Assembly (NCBI GenBank): GCA_016648135.1
Contig: JADDOH010000132.1
Location: 558,001 to 622,000 of the forward strand
Source of the DNA: Agrypnia vestita
Lineage: Eukaryota > Arthropoda > Insecta > Trichoptera > Phryganeidae
Reading direction: 5' to 3'
DNA: 64,000 nucleotides
Under the pieces are notes generated by a model. That model was given only the letters and a program-made list of their open reading frames with translations. It had not been told where the DNA came from and did not search any database. Of this stretch, positions 1-10,818 are shown piece after piece (the first letter of the stretch is position 1; the number at the start of each line of letters is the position of its first letter). The position numbers were made by a program, and so were the translations under genes.

Positions 1-55
1 ACATTCAAAATATTTTTATTTTTTTTGGATATTGCTGCCTTTGTTTTTATACGTG
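1..55 (-). mobile_element. E-family MITE, terminal fragment at window edge
   Basis: The first bases read ATATTGCTGCCTTTGTTTTT just after an A/T-rich stretch. This is the reverse complement of the terminal inverted repeat seen in the E copies at 988-1750, 12568-12774 and 13938-14185. Only one terminus lies in the window. Non-autonomous, with no coding capacity seen. Confidence 0.5.
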
Positions 56-60
56 TATGT

Positions 61-984
61 GATGCGTGGTGAGCTTTCTTACAGAAATGTTTGCGGGGTG
101 GTTTTCTTCTTTATTTTCGTCATGATAGATATTTTATATTCTTGATTAAAAAAACGGAAGGGGATCTACATTCTGCATCTCGCCATATCTTCTGAGGGCC
201 TTGATGGGGTCAAGAGGGGTGAATCGTCACTAAAACTCGACCTCCCCTATGTGTTATGAGCCTTTTGTATCAAGGAGCTTTTATTTAATTTTCTATTTTT
301 ATTAATTTAAAAAATGAATTGAATATATTTACTTTTTGCCACACAATATCATTATTTTTATAGAGTACACCTAGATTTAGTCTATGGAGTAAAAAACCTG
401 GGTTTTGTAATATCGGTAGACGCCACAAAAGCCCTTAACGTAAATACATAAATAAGCTCTAATACAAAATAAATATACAATATTCTACACTATTTTAACT
501 ACACATCTAAAATTTACGCAACAAGATTTTTTTTGTATGTTTTATTTCAAATTTATGTCCGACAAAATGAAAAGTTCTAAGAGCACAATAAAGGGCTAAA
601 CTAGGGATATGTTATCAAGGTAGATTATTCAGATGCAAGAATTCCTTTATCCGCCGCTCATGCGAATCACGCACCTAACGATAATTTGGCGGAATTAGAT
701 TTTTTAAACATTAACCTGACTACAAAAAAAGGTCTCTGAACTATATAAAGCCCAGTGTCACACTATCGAAAATATAATCATCTATTTACATAGGAGCCTT
801 ATGGTTTCCCCCCTCAATCTTTATTCCAGCTGCTTCCTCCTTTTCCCAACTATTGCTACTCCCAAGTCATTTGCTTCAAATTTAATTAAATTTTATTTTG
901 TATTACGCATCTTTAAACCCAGTCTTACTTTTTTCGTTATTGTGCAAATCATACTTAAACAAATATATGAATACTTTTATAGAT
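61..984. other. Unassigned A+T-rich DNA
   Basis: No gene or repeat family recognised. The one ATG-initiated frame of about 60 codons (801-986) has A+T-driven composition, no known motif and lies next to a MITE; I treat it as chance. Confidence 0.5.
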
Positions 985-987
985 AAT

Positions 988-1750
988 GTGGGGGTATAAA
1001 AGCGAAGGCAGCAATATTCCAAACATTAAAAAAATGTTTTGAATGCAGACACCGAGGATTACTGAATTCGAGGTTTTATAGGAAATATAGATCTATTCCT
1101 TCAAATACAAATCAAATATTCTATCCCTTCAAATCATGTTTCCAAATCACTATTAAAAGCAAAGGCAGCAATATCCACTTCAAACAATCAACTCACAAGG
1201 ATGTATCACGTAACAGTGGCCGCTTCATACTAAAGTGCGAATTTATATCAATTTTAGACTGAAACATTTAAGACAGCAATATCAAATTATGTAAATAACA
1301 AAAGCAGCTATGTCCACTATTTTTTTTTTTTAAATAAATAAATAAATAAATAAATAGAGATGTGAACACGGAATACGTGTCACATCAATATTCTTACTAT
1401 TTTCAAACTAAGCTAAACGCTTGTACTATGAAAATAGGACTAACTTGCTAGTCTGGAGTGAGGTTCGAACCCGCAACCTTTGGATCACGAGGCCAGTGTC
1501 CTAACCACAAGACCAACAAGCTACTCAACTATTTGTTAGTAAACATAGCAATATCCATATTATAATTTAAATATTTATTTATACACTTATATAAAAGGAT
1601 AACTGAGGTAACAATTATTTTTAAAAACTTATTTCCAATAAGACGTAGCTTTCATAGATTACAGAGAAATTTCCTAGAGTAGTTACAGGTTTTTTATATT
1701 TATCTCAGTAACACCTCAATGGAATATTGCCGCCTTTGCTTTTATACCCC
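988..1750. mobile_element. E-family MITE with TIRs, split by a SINE
   Basis: The termini are inverted: GGGGTATAAAAGCGAAGGCA at the left, and the right end reads in complement GGGGTATAAAAGCAAAGGCG. About 29 of 31 terminal positions match. Inside, fragments of the same motif recur near 1157, 1273, 1297 and 1545 (AAAGCAAAGGCAGCAATATC and decayed forms), so the element is built partly of sub-terminal repeats. A SINE occupies 1321-1525. No coding sequence is seen. TIRs plus absence of an ORF fit a non-autonomous DNA transposon; the superfamily is unknown and no clear target duplication is visible. Confidence 0.7.
1321..1525 (-). mobile_element. SINE1: tRNA-headed SINE with (TTTA)n tail
   Basis: Read on the minus strand: a tRNA-like head (A-box-like TTGTGGTTAGGACACTGG, B-box GGTTCGAACC, anticodon loop CTCGTGA giving CGT, threonine-like), an unrelated body, then TTTA repeats and an A run at 1321-1355. 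The T-arm and acceptor pairings are broken, so it is not a working tRNA gene. A diverged second copy lies at 26242-26425 on the plus strand and shares ACAAGCGTTTAG and GTGACACGTATTCC in the body. It is inserted in an E MITE; ACTAT on both flanks may be a short target duplication. RNA polymerase III transcription is inferred from the A and B boxes. Confidence 0.8.
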
Positions 1751-1753
1751 TCA

Positions 1754-2765
1754 TGTACACGAGCACATATTTTCAAAGTACCGAATTGATGTAATACACT
1801 TATCACGCAGATATAATAAATCCGCGGGTTGAATTATGCGTTCACTTCCAGAAGAAGCGCAATAAATATTTCATTTTTCTCGGAAGCGCCCCCCGCGATG
1901 TGCGTCCGCCGGATAAGGCTTTTGTTAGTTCCCGTAGGACGTGTCACGGGGCAGGGTGGAGGGTAAAAAATATCGCTTCGGGGGTTTGCATCTCCTCCAG
2001 ACGCTAAGTCCTATTCGATAAGACCCATCGGCTTACGAGTATGCTAAGAGTCCGAGAGAGTTTTTATAGGCGACCCACCCCCGCCCGCCGCGCCGACCGG
2101 GTAGGACGTTACAATGTTATTTTTTATGTGTTCCGAGGGGGGTGATAGATATCCTTTAGGCAGGGACGTTTTTTCTGACCGCCCGAGGGTGTGATGCGAT
2201 CATCTCGTGTCCTGGAAGGAGAATACGAAAAAATGGTCGAGTTCCCGGGATCGGGGATGTTTTGAAAAGATATCCTCTTTTTAGGATTATTGGGTTTTCC
2301 TTCGCCGAGTAAAACAGATTTGAATAACGTATAAATTGGATGCGGGAATTTTATGTAAGCCGATATGGCTAGAAGTGTTCACTCTAATAGTCTGTATCCA
2401 CATAATGTGATACGATGAGATAAATCTCTGTACAACGTTGAAAGAACAATTCAAACAGATGTAATTTAAATTGGGTGAAAAACATAAAACAATATTACCT
2501 ATGCGTGGGTTTAATTAGAATTTATGTTATAATACTCAAATACTATTTTACTATACTTGAAACTTTAGTAGTAAAATATAAAATTATAATTAAACTGGCG
2601 TAGAGGTAACATAGTTTATGTACAATCTAATGTTCATCATGAATAATCTCTCTAACGTTAACGCTAAATCCATCAATAATATACAGTATGTTTTGTAGCT
2701 TGTAGCAAAAGCTTCGGGGAGTCTTCCTCATCAAATTTTGAATAGACAGAATTCTTTACACTTTA
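1754..2765. other. Unassigned, with a G+C-rich island at about 1830-2250
   Basis: The stretch near 1880-2110 is far richer in G+C than its surroundings (runs such as CGCCCCCCGCGATGTGCGTC and CCCCCGCCCGCCGCGCCGAC) but has no long reading frame. It could be conserved noncoding or regulatory DNA or an old TE. 2270-2765 is A+T-rich with nothing recognised. Confidence 0.4.
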
Positions 2766-2965
2766 GGTGAAATGTCGAAAGTTACGGAGATACGCAGCAT
2801 GAAAGTTTGCAATGTTTTCTCAATTTTTTTTACTTATTTTCTGTAAAACGTTGAACCATCATTACAGTAATACGGCATATTTAAAATTCTTCGCTTTGAT
2901 AGAGTAAATTATTAAATACTAAAATTATTAAAGCCCTGCAAAAATTTGAAGTTGAAAGTCACACT
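2766..2965. mobile_element. FB1 foldback element, decayed fragment
   Basis: Shares ordered blocks with the intact FB1 copy at 4169-4556: TTACGGAGATACGCAGCATG, CAATTTTTTTTACTTATTTT, AAACGTTGAACCATCATTAC and AAAGCCCTGCAAAAATTTGA. Only one arm plus the central region remains. Non-coding. Confidence 0.6.
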
Positions 2966-3620
2966 CGTAGACATGGGCCAAAATAACGATTTGTTTGTTA
3001 TTCACGTCGTATTTTTCTCTGAGTGTAGAATATTGTATTTATAATCTATGTATTTATTCCATTGCATTATGTTAGCGGCTAAATTGGATATCCCGAGCAG
3101 GTGAGGAACATAGGACTTGTTAATGCAATTATACTACATGTGCTTTACAATTCATAAAATAATTCACTAGATGCTTAATATAAGATTTCTTTGCATAACT
3201 TAGGATAAAGATTGATAGAATGATGGACATTGAATTCTGAAACAGCTCATGTGTATAACTTGATTTCCGTGTATTTCCACACAAAACTTAGTATCATCTT
3301 CATAAAATTTCATTATCATCTTCATACCCTTATTCTAGTAGAGTCGAGGGCCCAAAGACTCGATATGATGCTTCTATATTCCCCTGTTTTGTGCTGCTTC
3401 CGTATGTCTTAACCTGTCAAGATCCATCCTGTTTTCGTATACTTTTTTCTGTCGTTATAAAAGAGAACACATGATTGACTAATTTTCTGTAATTTTGTTG
3501 TTGTGTAGGTACTCTTGTCCTCTACATTACAAAACTTATGTTAACACCCAATATGTGATCTATCTAACATACAATTTAAATACACATTATTTTAGTGATG
3601 AAAATCATATGGTGTCTTTT
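2966..3620. other. Unassigned A+T-rich DNA
   Basis: No feature recognised. Reading frames of 60-80 codons here are A+T-driven and lack motifs. Confidence 0.4.
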
Positions 3621-3624
3621 TTTC

Positions 3625-4030
3625 AGCGTTCACTCTCTACTGCTGGATATAGGCCACTTCCATACCCTTCTATCCTTCGCTGTTGTTTGCTTCTTATAGT
3701 CATTTCCTCCTCCCCCCAGTCGACTCATCTTTTATAGGGTCTTCTGACGCCTCGTTTATTCCTCAAAGGTTTCCATTTCAGAATTCTGGGAGTTCATCTT
3801 GTGGCATCCTGCCTTGCAACATGCCCTGTTCATTGCCATTTTAGCTTCGCTACACGATCCATGATATCCGCAACTCTAGTTCTGCGCCTATTTTCCTCAT
3901 TTCTTTTTCTATCTCTTGGGCTTATTTGTACCAAGCATGGATCGTTGCGTACATTTGAGATTTTCTACACACTTGTTCTTAAGAGACTTCTTATTCACTT
4001 CGTACGTCATCTTTTCGTACGAAGATTTTT
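3625..4030 (-). pseudogene. LINE C-terminal fragment (endonuclease-RT type)
   Basis: On the minus strand, broken frames give NRRRTRVADIMDRVAKLKWQ, then TGHVARQDAT and RRPYKR-VDW, then GLYPAVESE. This is the order known for the C-terminal tail of a very common insect endonuclease/reverse-transcriptase LINE (TQR..MLG, RTRV.D...R.AKLKWQW.GH.AR, GRP..RW.DD, EEAYVQQW). Stops replace the tryptophans (KWQ-stop, KR-stop-VDW), as expected for decay of TGG. The catalytic RT domain is absent, so this is a 5'-truncated dead copy. I leave the exact LINE clade open. Confidence 0.8.
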
Positions 4031-4168
4031 CTTTTTAAGCTAGTTAGGGTCTCTTTATTTTCAAAAATATTTTTAAGTTTGCCAAATACAGCCCAGCTCA
4101 TTCGTATTCGTATTGGCAATTCTTCTGTTTGATTTTCTTTGCCCATTTTACTTTGTGTCCCAGATATA

Positions 4169-4556
4169 CAGGGTTATTTGGAAAACTTGATTATGAGTCG
4201 CAAATATTCAAGCAGCCATCAATAGTTATGGAGTTATGCAATATCAATGTTTGCATTTTTTCAATATTTCTGACTTATTTTTTAAAAAACGTTTAACCAT
4301 CATTACGGTAACTTATATTGATTACGAAAAATTCATTCGTTTCAATACAAATTCAATAAAATAATAAAAACCCTGCAGAAATTGAAAGGTTTTTATTATT
4401 ATTTGATTTGTATTAAAGGGAATGAATCTTTCATATTCTATATAAGTTACTGTAATAAGTCAGAAATATTGAAAAAAAAATGGAAAGGTGTCGCATATTT
4501 CCATAACTACATATATTAGGTCAATATAGTCTTGCAACGTTTTCCAAATAACCCTG
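4169..4556. mobile_element. FB1 foldback MITE, complete copy with TATA flanks
   Basis: Starts CAGGGTTATTTGGAAAAC and ends with its exact reverse complement GTTTTCCAAATAACCCTG; TATA lies directly outside both ends (4165-4168 and 4557-4560), fitting a TA or TATA target duplication of the Tc1/mariner type. The element is one long imperfect palindrome: CAATATTTCTGACTTATT in the left arm pairs with AATAAGTCAGAAATATTG in the right, around a centre with AAAACCCTGCAGAAATTGAA. No reading frame. Related copies lie at 2766-2965 and 10905-11390. Confidence 0.8.
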
Positions 4557-4560
4557 TATA

Positions 4561-5555
4561 ATTCATTCACTATTTCAATATTATTATTATTGATTGTGAT
4601 GATTTTGCTCTGCCGACATAATCATTATTGTGTTGTATAATGTAGTGTAAAGTATAAAACAGGAGAAACCATTAAAATATTGCTCAATAAATATTCTTTT
4701 TTACCGAGACGCGCTGACTATACGTCCGATGTTCATCGCAGTGTCGCCATAAACTAGGCATTATTGTCATTCGCCACCTATTATTCTTTCATTATTTTGC
4801 TTACTAATAAAACTGAATACAAAGCTATCGCCTTTGGTCTTCCATAACTGTTAACCGAACGACATAAAACAAAAACGCGAAAGCTCGTAAAACTGGCGTC
4901 GGATATTATGGACGAAACGGCGTCTACTTTTGTATGTACATATTCTGAAAGTATTTTGACGATAGCTTCGGGTTTCGGGCGGCGGGGGGCGCGGCGGGGG
5001 AAAGGCGTGAGTTTTGGAGGGAAAATACTGCTGGGAGGGGGTCCTCATAAAAATGGACGACACCTGCTCCAATGGGGCGAGCCGTCGCACATAAATATCA
5101 TTCGAGGTTATGTCAGGAATAGATATAAAATAAAAATAAAATTCACATTATGGCATGTTTTCGAGAGGCTCAGCCCGACTCCCGCGCTTTTTCATAGGAA
5201 AATGTCCGCGTCTTCCGAGTCGTGATGTTTTAATATCTTAATATTATGCGATTTCATACAAATATTTTTCATGGTCGTAATTTTTATTTTTTACGTGTTT
5301 TTTTCCGTCAAGTATGAATAAAAGACGTATTAAATTAAAAAATGCGTATTTATACAATTTGTTTTACGGCAAATAGTTTTTGAGACGAAATGTTTATTGA
5401 ACGGTTCTGTTAAATCTTTGTAATAACGAGGGTCACAAAGCAATGAAAAAGGAGTTAAAAAATTGAAAATATTGATCTTCAGACGTATTCTAGTGAATAG
5501 GTATGCTAAATAATTCGGAAGAATGTCATATATACTCGTACATTAAAAATAATAT
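4561..5555. other. Unassigned, with a G-rich block at 4975-5045
   Basis: Plus-strand G runs at 4978-5000 and 5035-5042 could form a G-quadruplex. Overlapping frames on both strands (4851-5090 and 4908-5225) have low-complexity Gly/Arg or Pro composition from the G runs and are not credible proteins. The rest is A+T-rich with nothing recognised. Confidence 0.4.
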
Positions 5556-5559
5556 TGTT

Positions 5560-5885
5560 TAATACTCCACATTAAAAATATAGAGGCATTATTAACAGCT
5601 GCGAAATCTAAATTTCAGGAGAATGACTACATATGTCTCTAGTATAGTCCCTTCATATATTATGTAAGGTTTCAATTTTTAACGTACAAAATTTTGATCA
5701 TGTGTGGTAATTTTTACGATGGAATCGCTGAACGTTTGCATTGTGTAGGTATAGAGTGATCACTTAAGCCAGCTCATACAGATTGTAAGCCCTGAGACAT
5801 CGTATAAAAGACTTCCAAACACGTTTCTCATATAAATTGCTTCGTCTCTGTGAGACTTCTGTAATTTATCTCAATCTTAGAGACT
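5560..5885 (-). repeat. Repeat C copy
   Basis: Shares ordered blocks with six other loci. In this orientation: TAGAGGCATTATTAACAGCT, ...GTCTCTAGTATAGTCCCTTC, AGTGATCACTTAAGCCAGCT, TGTAAGCCC, GTTTCTCATATAAATTGCTT and CGTCTCTGTGAGACTTCTGT. About 320 bp and non-coding. No terminal inverted repeat or poly-A tail is clear, so it could be a MITE or a SINE-like element. Confidence 0.65.
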
Positions 5886-6460
5886 AGGGTTTCTCTACTC
5901 CCGGACTTTTTTCATTCCCGGGACTCGTATCGTAGCTCTGAATCATTCCCGGGATCCCGGGTCTCGTGATGTTTTGATATATTTTTTTTGAAATCAAAGA
6001 TTTTACGTTTGTTTTCTAGAAACTATCGGATGCGCGGTTCAGTTGTTTTGATAAGCGACATAGGACCATACCAAGGCGAACCTATGCGCGTTTGACCATA
6101 GAAAAGAGATAGAGTGTATACTTACGTGCGAACAAGAGTGAATTAATGCGAACCTGAGCGAAACGACCTTGCGATAGACAAAAGTGTAGCGAATTAATGA
6201 ATTACATGTGTGGAATATTCTAGTGATAATTAGTATGAATTGAAGAACAGCGCGCCGATTAAATTCGTGTGCAGTAATTTCATTTAGTTAATAAATCAAA
6301 ATTAAATTAATTTCAAGTGTTTCATTTGCCCCCCACAGCCATGATCCCGTGAATATATGTTTTTTATTTTAATTTTACTTATACCTGTATTTCAAGTAAA
6401 AAATAACACCAAGCCTTTATTTATTTATTATTTTTTAAGTTTTCTTTTTAATTTACATGG
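5886..6460. other. Unassigned spacer
   Basis: Contains a short local duplication around CCCGGGACTCGT and CCCGGGTCTCGTG (5918-5969) and a moderately G+C-rich block at 6020-6200. No coding motif. It could be decayed TE sequence next to the LTR-like block that follows. Confidence 0.3.
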
Positions 6461-6465
6461 CTAAT

Positions 6466-7025
6466 TGTGATGGATCTGCGGAACGTACGTCACGACGCGC
6501 GAAAGGGACAGAGCACGACAGAGAGGGTAAATGGATATAAGGGCGAGCAGCGCGAGTGAAAGAGCTTTTTTGCGTTATATAGAGACCGATCACTATTGTT
6601 TATTGTTATCCCGTATCTCTGTAAAACGTATTGTTACCGCCGACAAATTACGAGCCTACAACTAGATCTTTTATTGGAAGAAACCCGGCACAGAGAAGAA
6701 CAAGACAAATATTACACTAATTATCATAAACATTAACATTGCAAAAAGTGTATATGTGTTTGTGATCATTGTTTTCCGTAGATTTTTTTTGTTGAGTCAA
6801 AAATTTATTGTAAAATATTTGAGGAAGTAAACATTGCTTGCTTGGTTGGTGAATCGCTATTCAAGTAGCTAAGAGAGTAGATACCCTTGAATTTACGTTA
6901 ATGTAAGCACCTCTAAATGTCTTCACTGTTGGTGGTGGACGCAGGATGACTTTCTCATGTAGATGAGCTCATCCCTCCGAGAGCTTTCTCTCGTACAGTC
7001 CACTGACAGCGGAAAGGGTGTCACA
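6466..7025 (+). mobile_element. Possible solo LTR
   Basis: Begins TGTGATGGATC and ends GGGTGTCACA, so the ends are the inverted pentamers TGTGA and TCACA. A TATA-like GGATATAAGGGCG lies near 6532, after a G+C-rich upstream part. Flanks are TAAT (6462-6465) and TAGT (7026-7029), a possible 4-bp target duplication with one mismatch. The length of 560 bp suits an insect Ty3/gypsy or BEL LTR. No second LTR or internal coding region is present. An ordinary spacer with chance inverted ends is the alternative. Confidence 0.4.
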
Positions 7026-7082
7026 TAGTTTAATAATTTAATAAAAACAATTCATTCACACTTGGTGCTGTTTTTTTCTTAA

Positions 7083-7893
7083 GGCTAGACTTTCACTCCA
7101 AATGCATATTTCGGGTTTTTTTTTTTTTTTTTTTACGAAAATGTGGGTTTTTATTATTAATTTATATAAGAATGTGTATTCTAGACTGCAATTTTTTTAG
7201 GATGATAACTTAGATAAAACGTTTTTTCTCATATAAAAGTAATAAACTGAACATTATTAACAATAATTAGGAAAATATAAGCATTAATCTACATGCCGCC
7301 GCCAAAAAAAAATTTTTTGGTGTCCTAGGCGGCGCAAAGTTTTAATGAATATTTATATTTTACGTATAAAGTTACGTATAATACGTATAATTCATTGTCT
7401 AGAATCCTTACTAAGAAGATAAAGAAATATTCAATATTAATAAAGTTAAAATGTTTTAAATTTGAAAGAAACTTTTACGTTTTTTGTTGATTTTAAAACC
7501 TTTTTTATTTATAGAAAGAGATGATTTTCAACAGTATATTCTATTTATTCCCATATTTTGAGACTTTACTCACTGCAACAAGGTTTTTTTTTAAAAAAAC
7601 ACCTTAGTTATTACTTAAAAATTAAAATTCCAAAGTATGAAATGTGCCAATAAATGACGTAATTATAAAACAGAATGCCGTTGGCAGCGGCCTGTCAAGT
7701 AATGCTTATGTTTTCTTAAATATTGTAAATAATGTTCAGTTTATTACTTTTATATAAGAATAAAGGTTTTATCTAAGTTATTGTCCTAAAAAAATTGCAG
7801 TCTAGAATATACATTCTGATATAAATGAATAATAAAAACCCACATTTTCGTAAAAAAAACGTCGAAATATGCATGTGCGGTGAATGTGCCGCC
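7083..7893. mobile_element. G-family foldback element with about 215-bp inverted arms
   Basis: The left arm 7083-7302 and right arm 7680-7893 are inverted copies: ATGCATATTTCG versus CGAAATATGCAT, CGAAAATGTGGGTTTTTATT versus AATAAAAACCCACATTTTCG, and GTTCAGTTTATTACTTTTAT in complement. TTAA sits immediately outside both ends (7079-7082 and 7894-7897), which would fit a piggyBac-type target, although the family's intact terminus is uncertain. The middle 380 bp is A+T-rich with no ORF. A second copy at 55295-56250 is split by a hAT. Confidence 0.75.
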
Positions 7894-7897
7894 TTAA

Positions 7898-8210
7898 AAT
7901 GGTGAATTATAAAATTGATGTCGTTCATTTAATTTTAAATAAATTGAACTTTGTAATGCACACACGTTGAGTTTATTTAACACGACTATAATTTCGAGAG
8001 GAGCAGTCCCTCTTATCACAGGTGTAATTTATATTTATATTATAGGTGTATTATTAAAATAATCATGGCGCACCATAAAAGTAACTGCCATATCAATTAA
8101 TAATATTGATGTCGTTAGTTTAAAGTTTAAATGAACAAATCTGTGTATATACTTTTGTCGTATTTTAATACAAGCTCCCACTTAATGCGGGAAAAGAGAT
8201 TCTGAATGGG
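7898..8210. other. Unassigned A+T-rich DNA
   Basis: Nothing recognised. Confidence 0.4.
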
Positions 8211-8214
8211 TAAG

Positions 8215-8905
8215 GGGACAGTCTGAATACATTTCTAATTAACCTAATAGTGGACAGGATCAGGAGAAGGTTGTCCCATCTTTCGAAATGGGATACAGGA
8301 TGGGCGACAGTAATATTAGTATCATTACTATGCTGATAATGCTACAATTGTACAAGTTCCGCTTTGCGGCAAAGTATAACATTACCACCTCGATTGTTAA
8401 GACCAAGAGCCTGACGATCTCAAAACATCCAACGAGATGCAAGTTTGTCATCGAAAACCAACCTATAGAGCAGCTGATGCATTTTAAATATCTGAGTGTT
8501 AAGATATCCGATCGCGGTGATCTCTACAAAGAAGTTAGGGATCAAATTAACAAGGCAGCATCGATTCCGACTGCTTAAAGGACATAATCATGTTTAAAGA
8601 TAGCAAGGCCCGAATCTACAAAAATCTATCAGGCCTATTATGATAAATGGTATTGATGGCCTATTATGATAAATGACATAGTCGGACCAAAGCCTTCTTC
8701 GGACGTCTGCGATGAGAGTCCTGCGCACTATAGCAGGGAAGGCTGTCAAGGACAGGGTTAGAAGTTCTGAAATAAGAGAGACCTGTCAGACAGAAGACAT
8801 CTTCTAATGGGATAGGAAGCGACGGCGGTACGAAGATACCACGTGGATAGGATGGATAATTCAAGAATTTCCCATGTATGTAGTAGCCTTTAATATACAT
8901 GGGAT
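8215..8905 (+). pseudogene. LINE reverse-transcriptase fragment (YADD-box to tail)
   Basis: Frames give GYRMGDSNISII, then in a shifted frame YADNATIV at 8329-8352 where the RT active site YADD is expected, then KTKSLTISKHPTRCKFVIEN and HFKYLSVKISDRGDLYKEVR. This order (GYRMGD, YADD, TKSLVISK.P.RCKL, F.YLG..I...GDL..EVR.Q..KA) is characteristic of an RTE/Ingi-like endonuclease-RT LINE common in insects. The second catalytic Asp is Asn and the frame is shifted, so it cannot be active. Later sequence (GCGATGAGAGTCCTGCGCAC) continues the tail MKVLRRI. The segment ends in the tandem duplication at 8906-9262. Confidence 0.85.
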
Positions 8906-9262
8906 ATTGCATGCTGGTAAGACCACCAAAAATATGGAAAGTAAGCTGCTGCTAAAAGATCTTAAACAAGAAGAATAAGTAAAACGAGAATTAAAAAAAA
9001 CAAAACTTGAGTAAAATGAGAATTAAAAAAAATATACTTTGAGGGAACTAATCCAGTTATATTGTAATTTACAATGTTATTTATATTGCATGCTGGGAAG
9101 ACCACCAAAAATATGGAAAGTAAGCTGCTGCTAAAAGATCTTAAACAAGAAAAATAAGCAAATGAGAATTAAAAAAAACAAAACTTGGGTAAAATGAGAA
9201 TTTAAAAAAATATACTTGGAGGGAAATAATCCAGTTATATTGTAATTTGCAATGTTATTTAT
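8906..9262 (+). repeat. Tandem duplication, two units of about 179 bp
   Basis: ATTGCATGCTGG begins at 8906 and again at 9085; both units run through CTGCTGCTAAAAGATCTTAA, AATCCAGTTATATTGTAATT and end GTTATTTAT. The copies differ at a small number of positions, so the duplication is old enough to have diverged. It lies at the 3' end of the LINE fragment; the first part still resembles its C-terminal coding sequence (GRPPK.W). Confidence 0.9.
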
Positions 9263-10818
9263 GATATTTGTTGCCAAAATAATTTATTAAAATAAATTTA
9301 ATTGGCAAGTTTTCTAATATGACAAATTCATGACACCTACAGAACTTTTTCCTGTCATGCCATAGTATGATCAAAATTAATCATTTTGTGTTATATTTGT
9401 CATATTTGTGTTACAAAGTCATTAAAATAAAAAATGCTGAGATCCAAAACACTTCTCATTAATTGTGACATTAAAAGCATAAAATTGTCTTTCCAATAAA
9501 GCCAATACCACGGCTTTAATCACAATTTTTATGCGTTTTATTCATTTCAAAGTTAAACCTTCAAAAAACACCCCTTACTAAGTATTGTCATTTAGCCTAC
9601 TGTATTTATTACACATTAGCTACTCGGTATTAAAAATATTTTCAGCATTGAAATGAACCAAATAAACAATCCGATCTCCTATAAAGAACGCGCGAACCGC
9701 AGAGCACACAGAATAAATGCATGGGAAATGCCACCCCACACTTCACATTGAGTTATTCTGCCAGATGAGGGCATTCTGATGGATGCCATAATATCAAAGC
9801 TCTCGCGCACCGCGAATTCACACAAACAATGCGTTTCTACTAAATTCTCATCTCAGAGCAAAAAGCTCCCGACTCCAGCACTCAGCATTCCCCGACAAAA
9901 TACAAAAGAAAAAGTATTTTTGTACAGGGACTTCGCACTTGCATTTTAGTTAGTCGAAGTTCGTACCAAAATCCTGGAAAGACACTGTCTATACACGACT
10001 GGATGAATCGAGAAATGTGAAATTTGAAGATAGCAAATACGCCATGTGAAAAGGTGGAATCAATTGTATTACGTGATTTCAATGTTTGAGAATGTAATAT
10101 ATACTTTTTATAAAGTCACTTCGAATTAGTCTATGAAATTTAGGTGTTAAATAGAAGGAAACCTTAGAAAGACGCTGTGCCTATGGATATGTAGGAAGAG
10201 AGACGGCGTTAGGCCCTATTCCATATTCCATCCATTTTCTATGTATTTGGACTGGCTCTTCGTCTAAGCCATGGATCGTTGGAATATGAATGTCCAGAGC
10301 AGTGCGACGAAACATATATTAATATTACATTTAAATTAGTTATACTGTTTTCCGTCTAATATTCTCACATTTTAATCGTATTTTTGGGTTCGAGAGCAGT
10401 AGAGAGCTTTTCATAATTGTGATGACTAAGCCTTCTTCATATATATTTTTTTAAGATTACAGAATTATATTTTAATTTACACTTTTGAGAAACAAATGGA
10501 CAGCAACAGAAACACAATATTACATAGACGATTTATTAATATATTAAGTTAAATTTAGATATTTTTGAGTATATATAAATTTAGATACTTATTTTTAAAA
10601 ATCAATTAAATCAATATTATTTTCTAAATCGTGCATGACGATTCATATAATCTGTCGCCAGGCGGCATCGACATGGCATTCAACTTTTGCCCATAAAACG
10701 TGGTGTTTCGGCCGGAACGGTACATTACATATAATATTAAGAATATGTCGTAAGAAGTTTGGATATTTGTTTGTTGTTTAAGTTACGTTGTATTGTGGTG
10801 GACCACTTCTACTTGTTT
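9263..10818. other. Unassigned spacer
   Basis: A+T-rich apart from a moderately G+C-rich patch at 9690-9850. No protein motif or repeat shared with other parts of the window was recognised. The 66-codon minus frame at 9882-10082 has no recognised motif. Confidence 0.4.

Noticed and set aside
1447..1520. tRNA gene on the minus strand (anticodon CGT)
   Set aside because: A and B boxes are present but T and acceptor stems do not pair, and the unit continues into a body with (TTTA)n tail; it is a SINE head.
3230..3412. Small protein gene
   Set aside because: 60 codons, A+T-driven, without motif.
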